A stretch of 64,000 nucleotides of DNA. Source: Pelodictyon luteolum DSM 273 (GTDB taxonomy: Bacteria > Bacteroidota > Chlorobiia > Chlorobiales > Chlorobiaceae). Shown here piece after piece: positions 55,005-64,000 of this stretch (the stretch's first letter is position 1; each line of letters opens with the position of its first letter). A program made the position numbers and the translations under genes. The notes beneath the pieces were generated by a model. The model had not been told where the DNA came from and did not search any database. It worked only from the letters and a program-made list of their open reading frames with translations. The stretch is taken from assembly GCF_000012485.1 (NCBI RefSeq), contig NC_007512.1:1179001-1243000 (forward strand), written 5' to 3'.

Positions 55005-55583
55005 ATGGAGTTGACACCGCCAATGATGGTCTTTCTGTACTGGGCCATCGCCATCCTCATCGGCCTTGTGTTCTTCCGTTCCGACATCCTTACATTCAAT
55101 AAGGATTTCGGGCCGCGGAGAATCATCCTGCTGGCCCTGTCTGCTGCGATCGTTGCCCTGAATGCCTGGGTCTACAGCAATTCCACGTATGACGGTGGCC
55201 GCGCGCTCGATCCCCTTACCCTCATTGTATTCAGCATCGGCAACGGAATCGCCGAAACCTTCATGTTCTATGCCGTCTTCCGCATCGGGACCGCCATGGC
55301 TGAAAAAGCCACCATGAACCCCTGGGTGGTGTTCAGCGCCGGATTTCTCTGCTTCATCATATACAGCGGGCTGATTCACGGCCTCTTCTGGCTGGCCATT
55401 CTTCCCGAGCACGTCGACCAGTCGAGCCCGTTCAAACCCTTCTTCATGCCGGTGCAGATGATGATTGCCGGAAGCTGGGCACTCAGCTTCTTCTGGTACC
55501 GCGACATCCGCTCAGTCATCATCCTCCACGCCCTTGTGGATCTCACCATGGCCTGGAATGTAAAGTTCTCGCTCTTCAACTGA
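55005..55583 (+). CDS. Membrane protein, possibly CPBP (CAAX-like) family
   Basis: 192 residues with five or six helices. GNGIAETFMFYAVFRIG, then LIHGLFW and IILHALVDLTMAW resemble the Glu, His and HxxxD motifs of CPBP intramembrane proteases, but the first motif has only one Glu where EExxxR is usual, so activity is doubtful. It is 18 bp after lipA and 13 bp before the SDR gene, so cotranscription is likely. Its substrate or role is unknown. Confidence 0.65.
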   Translation: MELTPPMMVFLYWAIAILIGLVFFRSDILTFNKDFGPRRIILLALSAAIVALNAWVYSNSTYDGGRALDPLTLIVFSIGNGIAETFMFYAVFRIGTAMAEKATMNPWVVFSAGFLCFIIYSGLIHGLFWLAILPEHVDQSSPFKPFFMPVQMMIAGSWALSFFWYRDIRSVIILHALVDLTMAWNVKFSLFN

Positions 55584-55596
55584 CACCTGACTGCCA

Positions 55597-56292
55597 ATGG
55601 CTCCCTACCCTGGAACCGTTTTTGTGGCTGGAGCCACAGGAAGGACCGGACGCGAAATCATCAAGAGGCTGCAGCACTACGGCATCCCCTTCCGTCTCTA
55701 TGTACGCTCTGCCGATAAGCTGAAGGAGCTCTTTGGAAACGCCATTGATGACTTCGTCCGTATCGGCTCTCTGGAAGATGAGGAAGCCCTGAAAAGCGCT
55801 CTTGAAGGATGCGATGCCATCATCTCTGCAATCGGAAGCAATCCTGCAGATCCCACCGCACCCCCGCCATCGGCAATAGACCGTGACGGAGTAATGCGTT
55901 TGGCGGCCATTGCGGAGGACCGGGGCCTGAAGAAGTTCGTCCTTTTAAGCTCGCTCGGCGCGACAAAGCCGGACCACCCCCTCAACAAATACGGTCAGGT
56001 ACTTACGATGAAACTTGCAGGCGAGAACGAGGTCCGTCGGCTGTTCGGCCGCAGAAACCGCTCATATACCATCATAAGGCCGGGTGGACTTCTCGACACG
56101 CCCCCCTTCATGCACCGCCTTCTTGCAGCCACCGGCGACGCTATTTCCGGCTCAATAAGCCGTAGCGATGTTGCTGAAGTCGCAGTTCTATCGCTCTCGG
56201 CTGAGGGCGCCAGAAACAGGACATTCGAGCTTATTCAGGAGACTGAAGAACAGCAGGAATCCCTCAAGAAGGTATTCGACCTGCTCGATTAA
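55597..56292 (+). CDS. NAD(P)-binding atypical SDR (epimerase-like)
   Basis: 231 residues. The Rossmann motif VFVAGATGRTGREIIKRLQH is followed by RLYVRSADKLKELFG, CDAIISAIGSNPADPT and KFVLLSSLGATKPDHPLNKY, then IIRPGGLLDTPP. This fits atypical SDRs such as the SDR_a5 and Tic62/HCF173-like groups found in photosynthetic organisms. The usual YxxxK catalytic pair is not clear, so a structural or redox-sensing role is possible. It is the last gene before an AT-rich spacer. Confidence 0.85.
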   Translation: MAPYPGTVFVAGATGRTGREIIKRLQHYGIPFRLYVRSADKLKELFGNAIDDFVRIGSLEDEEALKSALEGCDAIISAIGSNPADPTAPPPSAIDRDGVMRLAAIAEDRGLKKFVLLSSLGATKPDHPLNKYGQVLTMKLAGENEVRRLFGRRNRSYTIIRPGGLLDTPPFMHRLLAATGDAISGSISRSDVAEVAVLSLSAEGARNRTFELIQETEEQQESLKKVFDLLD

Positions 56293-56637
56293 CCATCCTT
56301 ATACCAAACAGAATAAGAATCTGAATAGACACATTCAGGCAGATTTATCTGCACGCCCACAACACTCGCTCATCGCGATACCGAATACCAGCCACCACCA
56401 TTACCTAACCAATAAAATCAACATCCACCCTCACGTCAAGAAATATTAGGCGATTTGTTTATCAAAGTATAGCAGGAATTATACCGCACAGAAATATCCG
56501 CCTTCCTGTATTAAAGTTTTCCTGTACAAGAATCATTATATTATTCAATTACAAGTGATTAGATATTCAGAGCAAACACCTTACTTTAACTGTGCGACCT
56601 CCGGTTTCATTCAGCATAAACTGATTACTCATTATCA
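56293..56637. other. AT-rich intergenic region
   Basis: 345 bp without a convincing gene, clearly richer in A and T than the surroundings. It has a 14-bp palindrome gcagat-tt-atctgc at 56339-56352. No T-run hairpin, tRNA or clear promoter was recognised. It probably contains the promoter of the glycosylase gene and may be a remnant of transferred DNA. Confidence 0.4.
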
Positions 56638-57573
56638 ATGAAGCGCTTTTTTATAGAGCATTCTGAGGCTGTCGACATCAACCATTGTCTCTTCAGCGGA
56701 CAATCGTTTTCATGGCAGAAGCATGGCAATGATGGGCGGTATGTGTCAGCAATAATAAACGGGAGTGCGGTTGTTATCGAAAACACAAATGATGGTGGAG
56801 TCGTTCTTCATACTGACGGAAATACGATTGGCGTCGAATCCCCCCAGGTGTGGTTTCGACGGTATTTCTCCTTGGATGTCGACACGGAAACACTCTTTTC
56901 CGAGCCATTCCGGAACGCACATCCCGAGCTGGCACTGCAGCTCGAACGCTACCGCGGACTGAGGGTGCTGCGGCAGGATCCGTATGAAACAATGGTGACG
57001 TTCATGTGCGCTCAAGGCATTGGAATGGCGCTGATCCGCCGGCAGGTCTCGATGCTTGCCCGGCGCTACGGCGAGCATGTTCCGCTGTCACTGAACGGCT
57101 GCACCATCAATCTGTACCGCTTCCCTACCCCGTCACGCCTCGGGGCTGCAGATCCTATGGAACTCAGGGCGTGTACGAACAACAACCTCATGAGGGCCCG
57201 TAACATCATCAGCGCCTCGCAAAAAGTCACTGAAGGCTGCATTGACTTCAAGGCTCTGGCCTCGAAAAAAAACACGCAGGAGGATATTCAGGCAGCCCTC
57301 AGCCGATGCGGAGGCATCGGACTGAAGATCGCTGACTGCATCGCCCTGTTCGGACTGGGACGGTTCGATGCATTCCCCATCGACACCCATGTCCGGCAGT
57401 TCCTTGGCCTGTGGTTCGGCTTTCCCGAGGCATCAGCCCCCCTCACCGATAAAAACTACCGCATCCTCGCCGAAAGAGCCCGGGAGCTCCTTGGAGAAAA
57501 ACTGGCCGGCTACAGAGGCCACCACCTCTTCCACTGCTGGAGGACTGAAGTCAGGAAAATGCAGGCGTTTTGA
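56638..57573 (+). CDS. ogg: 8-oxoguanine DNA glycosylase/lyase (OGG1 type)
   Basis: 311 residues. An N-terminal OGG domain (INHCLFSGQSFSWQKHGNDG) is followed by the helix-hairpin-helix GPD region CGGIGLKIADCIALFGLGRF then DAFPIDTHVRQFLGLWFG. Lys230 of GLKIADC and Asp249 of PIDTH match the catalytic pair of OGG1. The enzyme removes 8-oxoguanine and nicks the strand. Base usage is somewhat more AT-rich at the start than in nearby genes, following the AT-rich spacer. A hairpin terminator follows. Confidence 0.92.
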   Translation: MKRFFIEHSEAVDINHCLFSGQSFSWQKHGNDGRYVSAIINGSAVVIENTNDGGVVLHTDGNTIGVESPQVWFRRYFSLDVDTETLFSEPFRNAHPELALQLERYRGLRVLRQDPYETMVTFMCAQGIGMALIRRQVSMLARRYGEHVPLSLNGCTINLYRFPTPSRLGAADPMELRACTNNNLMRARNIISASQKVTEGCIDFKALASKKNTQEDIQAALSRCGGIGLKIADCIALFGLGRFDAFPIDTHVRQFLGLWFGFPEASAPLTDKNYRILAERARELLGEKLAGYRGHHLFHCWRTEVRKMQAF

Positions 57574-57599
57574 AATACCCCCGGAACCCTTATTCCGTC

Positions 57600-57622
57600 A
57601 GCTCTCAGGAGGGCTCTTTTTT
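57600..57622 (+). terminator. Terminator after the glycosylase gene
   Basis: agctct (57600-57605) pairs with agggct (57610-57615) with one G-T pair and a 4-nt loop, followed by C and six T. It is short but well placed, 27 bp after the stop. Confidence 0.65.
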
Positions 57623-57726
57623 CCTGTGTATCGGTTTTTTTCTCAAGCCGTAATTCAATACCTTATGAGACGAAAATACGGCCACATGGACGTCCTTGAA
57701 ACCTTAGAGGTGAGCACTGCTTCAGC

Positions 57727-60801
<3,075 letters not shown>

Positions 60802-60830
60802 TCACCCCTAAGGAACATCGAACACCCAGC

Positions 60831-63116
60831 ATGAAAACGATCGAACCGGAAGTCAATCTTGCCCTTGCCGCCGAACATGGCCTTAATGCAGAAGAGTACC
60901 AGAAGATACAGGAGGTGCTCGGCCGCACCCCCACGTTTACTGAACTTGGGATCTTCTCCGTCATGTGGAGCGAGCACTGCAGCTACAAAAACTCAATTGC
61001 CGTCCTTAAAACCCTTCCGCGTGAGGGCGAAGCCCTCCTGACAGGAGCCGGAGAGGAAAACGCCGGACTTGTCGATATCGGTGACAACCTTGCCGTGGCC
61101 TTCAAGATCGAGTCCCACAACCATCCCTCGGCCGTAGAGCCATATCAGGGCGCTGCCACCGGCGTCGGCGGCATCCACCGCGACATTTTCACCATGGGCG
61201 CACGGCCCGTGGCTTCGCTCAACTCGCTCCGCTTCGGCTCGCCGAAAGACCCCCGGGTCCGCTACCTCGTCGACGGTGTCGTCCGCGGCATCGGCGACTA
61301 CGGCAACTCGTTCGGCGTACCGACCGTTGGCGGTGAAATCTATTTCGAGGACTGCTATACCGGCAACCCGCTCGTCAATGCCATGTCGGTCGGCATCGTC
61401 GAGCACCACAAGACCGTCAGCGCCACGGCGGAGGGTGAGGGCAACCCGGTGCTGATCGTCGGATCCTCTACAGGCCGGGACGGCATCCACGGGGCCACGT
61501 TTGCATCGGAAGATCTCAGCGAAGCCTCAGAAGACAAACGCCCGAGCGTGCAGGTCGGCGACCCGTTCGCCGAAAAGCTCCTGCTCGAGGCCACCCTCGA
61601 AGCCATTGCCACGGGATACGTCGCAGGCCTTCAGGACATGGGCGCAGCAGGCATCACCAGTTCCACGTCGGAAATGAGCGCCCGCGGCATCGAAAAGAAC
61701 GGCAATGGCGGCATCACTATCGACCTCGACCTTGTTCCTGCCCGTGAAGCAGGCATGAGCGCCTATGAAATCATGCTGTCCGAGTCCCAGGAAAGGATGC
61801 TCATCGTCGCCGAAAAGGGCCATGAGGACGACATCATTGCCGTCTACAGAAAATGGGATGTCCAGGCTGTGGTCGTCGGAACCGTCACGTCGGACAACCA
61901 TGTCAAGGTGCTGCACCACGGCGAACTGGTCGCCGACATTCCGGCTGAATCGCTCGTCCTCGGCGGCGGCGCCCCGGTCTACATCCGCGAAGCCGTGGGA
62001 AAAAAGCCCGATACTGCACCGGCCGCACTTCTGCCCGATGCGGGGCTCGACCTCCGTGCCCTTGCCCTCGAGCTTCTCAAGAGGCCAAACATCGCAAGCA
62101 AGCGCTGGGTATACCGCCAGTACGACTCCATGGTACAGACCAACACGGTGACTCCGGTGGGCCATACCGATGCTGCCGTCATAAGAATCCGAGGCACAAA
62201 GAAGGGCCTTGCCATGAAAACCGACTGCAACTCGCGTTATGTCTACCTGAACCCGCTGGCCGGGGGACGTATCGCCGTTGCTGAATGCGCGCGCAACATC
62301 GCATGCTCCGGCGCCCGCCCGCTTGCCATCACCAACTGCCTGAACTTCGGCAATCCCTACAAGCCCGAGGTGTACTTCCAGTTCAAGACCTCCGTACAGG
62401 GTATGGGAGACGCCTGCAGGGCGTTCAACACCCCGGTAACCGGAGGCAATGTCAGTTTCTACAACGAGTCCACCCATGGCGGCGGGCGGGCAGCCATCTA
62501 CCCGACACCGACCATCGGCATGATCGGCCTGCTTGATGACATCGACAACCTCGTCGGCTCTGCCTTCACGACCGCCGGCGACGCCATCATCCTCTTCGGC
62601 GATCCCCTCCTGAAGCTCGAGGGCTCGGAATTCCAGGTCATGCAGTACGGCACGCCCGGCACCGATGCTCCGGATATAGACCTCCAGCACGAAAAGAACC
62701 TGCAGGACCTTCTCGTGACTCTGGCTGAACAGAAGCTCCTCCACTCCGCTCACGACGTATCGGACGGCGGACTGTTCGTCACCCTTGCCGAAAAAGCCAT
62801 CATGGACGAATCCCGCCAGCTCGGTTTCCAGGTCGATCTTGAAGATTGCGGATCGGGACCCTACCGTGTACAGGAGCAGCTCTTTTCAGAGGCCCAGGGT
62901 CGCGTTGTCGGAACTATCGCCCCCGATGCCGCCCGTGCAGTCATCGAGGAAGCAATCCGGCACAGCGTCCCGGTGCGCGTCATCGGCCAGGTGGTTCCTG
63001 CTGATGCATCCCTTGCCGTCGACGGCCATGAGACCCTCCGCTTTACTACTGAAGAACTGACGGCAGCCTATTACGATGCACTTGAAAACGCCCTGCACCT
63101 GAACGAACTCCTTTAA
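60831..63116 (+). CDS. purL: Phosphoribosylformylglycinamidine synthase, small PurL type
   Basis: ATG 60831 ([20 protein letters not shown]) gives 761 residues, the length of the PurS/PurQ-dependent type that lacks a built-in glutaminase. Motifs: [11 protein letters not shown] with the catalytic His, [44 protein letters not shown], and in the second half [20 protein letters not shown] and [16 protein letters not shown]. It makes formylglycinamidine ribonucleotide in purine synthesis. nnr follows after 3 bp. Confidence 0.96.
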   Translation: MKTIEPEVNLALAAEHGLNAEEYQKIQEVLGRTPTFTELGIFSVMWSEHCSYKNSIAVLKTLPREGEALLTGAGEENAGLVDIGDNLAVAFKIESHNHPSAVEPYQGAATGVGGIHRDIFTMGARPVASLNSLRFGSPKDPRVRYLVDGVVRGIGDYGNSFGVPTVGGEIYFEDCYTGNPLVNAMSVGIVEHHKTVSATAEGEGNPVLIVGSSTGRDGIHGATFASEDLSEASEDKRPSVQVGDPFAEKLLLEATLEAIATGYVAGLQDMGAAGITSSTSEMSARGIEKNGNGGITIDLDLVPAREAGMSAYEIMLSESQERMLIVAEKGHEDDIIAVYRKWDVQAVVVGTVTSDNHVKVLHHGELVADIPAESLVLGGGAPVYIREAVGKKPDTAPAALLPDAGLDLRALALELLKRPNIASKRWVYRQYDSMVQTNTVTPVGHTDAAVIRIRGTKKGLAMKTDCNSRYVYLNPLAGGRIAVAECARNIACSGARPLAITNCLNFGNPYKPEVYFQFKTSVQGMGDACRAFNTPVTGGNVSFYNESTHGGGRAAIYPTPTIGMIGLLDDIDNLVGSAFTTAGDAIILFGDPLLKLEGSEFQVMQYGTPGTDAPDIDLQHEKNLQDLLVTLAEQKLLHSAHDVSDGGLFVTLAEKAIMDESRQLGFQVDLEDCGSGPYRVQEQLFSEAQGRVVGTIAPDAARAVIEEAIRHSVPVRVIGQVVPADASLAVDGHETLRFTTEELTAAYYDALENALHLNELL

Positions 63117-63119
63117 GCG

Positions 63120-64000
63120 ATGCAGCCAGTCCTGACCGCCATTGAAATGCAGCAGGCCGACAGTGCTGCTATCGAGAAGCTCCATATCAGCCCCATATGC
63201 CTGATGGAGCTTGCCGGAAAGGAGTGTATAGGGTATATGCTCGAAAAACTCAGCCTCGAATCGCCCGAAGGACTGCAGTTTCTCATTGTTGCCGGAAAAG
63301 GCAACAACGGCGGCGACGGGTTCGTCATCGCCCGTCATCTCCTGAACCTTGGAGCTGCAGTCGATCTTGTCCTTCTTTATCCTGAGGGTGCAGCCGGGGG
63401 CGCCGCCGAAGCAAACATGTCGATCCTGCGTGCTTATGAAGAGGAGGGACTCCCGCTCCGCATCTTCAACAGCATAGAGGAAGCCATCCCCTTTGTCTCC
63501 GAACAGGAGTACAGCGTCACCATAGACGCCATGACAGGCACCGGACTGCGTCTTGAAGCTCCGGGTGCACCGCTCCTCTCTCCCCTTGCTGAAGGCGTTG
63601 AACTGCTCAACGCCCTGCATGAGCGCTCAGAAGCCCTCTGTATGGCTGTCGACATCCCGACAGGTCTGGATGCCACCAGCGGCCATGCCGCCATGCCGGC
63701 CGTTACGGCCGACTTCACCATCACCATGGGATTCATGAAAACAGGACTGCTTCTGCAGGACGGACCGGAGCTGTGTGGAGAAGTGCATGTGGCGGAAATC
63801 TCCATTCCGGGGTTCCTCGCAGAGGATGCCGGAGCGTTTCTTATAGACGAATCCTTTGCTGCAGAACATTTCGCACTCAGGTCGGAAGGCAGTGCGAAGC
63901 ACATGAACGGAAAAGTGCTCATCATCGCAGGCTCCAGCACCGGAGAAAGCTCGATGGGCGGTGCCGCGCTGCTTGCCGCCGGTGCTGCGGTAAAGACCGG
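63120..64000 (+). CDS. nnr: NAD(P)H-hydrate epimerase/dehydratase, 3' end outside the window
   Basis: The frame is open from ATG 63120 to the window end, about 293 codons. The N-terminal YjeF_N epimerase domain (about 1-225) is complete: MELAGKECIGYMLEKL, VAGKGNNGGDGFVIARHLLN, IDAMTGTGLRLE and AVDIPTGLDATSGHA. The start of the C-terminal YjeF dehydratase domain (KHMNGKVLIIAGSSTGESSM GGAALLAAGAAVKTG) follows. It repairs hydrated NADH and NADPH. Such fused proteins are common in bacteria. Confidence 0.95.
   Translation, partial: MQPVLTAIEMQQADSAAIEKLHISPICLMELAGKECIGYMLEKLSLESPEGLQFLIVAGKGNNGGDGFVIARHLLNLGAAVDLVLLYPEGAAGGAAEANMSILRAYEEEGLPLRIFNSIEEAIPFVSEQEYSVTIDAMTGTGLRLEAPGAPLLSPLAEGVELLNALHERSEALCMAVDIPTGLDATSGHAAMPAVTADFTITMGFMKTGLLLQDGPELCGEVHVAEISIPGFLAEDAGAFLIDESFAAEHFALRSEGSAKHMNGKVLIIAGSSTGESSMGGAALLAAGAAVKT

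Overview
The window looks like chromosomal DNA of a green sulfur bacterium (Chlorobiaceae, probably the Chlorobium/Pelodictyon group). The strongest sign is the aclBA pair for two-subunit ATP-citrate lyase, with korAB (2-oxoacid:ferredoxin oxidoreductase) a few kilobases away; both are key enzymes of the reductive TCA cycle. Genes are tightly packed on both strands. No tRNA, rRNA, CRISPR array or intact insertion sequence was seen.

Layout. 0-1.3 kb: end of an alpha/beta hydrolase gene and a decayed Nif11-like peptide gene. 1.4-11.8 kb: an unusual, tightly coupled cluster. It encodes an NMT1-like binding protein, a Cache-HAMP-PP2C phosphatase, a lipoprotein and two permeases carrying amino-acid-type binding lobes in the phase lobe 2-lobe 1, a GlnQ-type ATPase fused to a histidine-kinase-like ATPase domain, a STAS protein, an RsbW-like kinase and a truncated uracil/xanthine permease. 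11.8-13.4 kb: acetolactate decarboxylase, a fragment of a second hydrolase gene, and a toxin-antitoxin locus with a frameshifted toxin. 13.4-20.9 kb: arginine operon argCJBFRGH on the minus strand with an ARG box before argC. 21.1-25.8 kb: a coupled operon of binding lipoprotein, diguanylate cyclase and two LolC/E-like permeases. 25.8-31.5 kb: CobW GTPase and GNAT (minus), a metal-export set (GDT1, FetAB), htpX and lgt. 31.7-45.2 kb: aclBA, a complete N-type ATPase operon atpDCQRBEFAG, korAB and a phosphotransacylase. 45.2-48.3 kb: an NmrA-like reductase, a broken AbrB-type antitoxin, a ParDE-like pair and a secreted protein of unknown function. 48.4-54 kb: a drug-efflux-type ABC system (TetR regulator, membrane fusion protein, two ATPases, two ABC-2 permeases). 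54.1-64 kb: lipA, a membrane protein, an SDR, an 8-oxoguanine glycosylase, secA, purL and the start of nnr.

How the genes work together. aclBA, korAB and the phosphotransacylase point to carbon fixation and acyl-CoA metabolism, with the N-ATPase as an ion pump beside them. The most unusual part is the first 12 kb. There, solute-binding lobes, an ABC transporter and a complete set of partner-switching parts (PP2C phosphatase, STAS protein, kinase) are stitched together by stop/start overlaps, and one kinase-like fold is fused directly to the transporter ATPase. I infer that ligand binding or transport is read out through partner switching. No sigma factor or other obvious output protein lies beside it.
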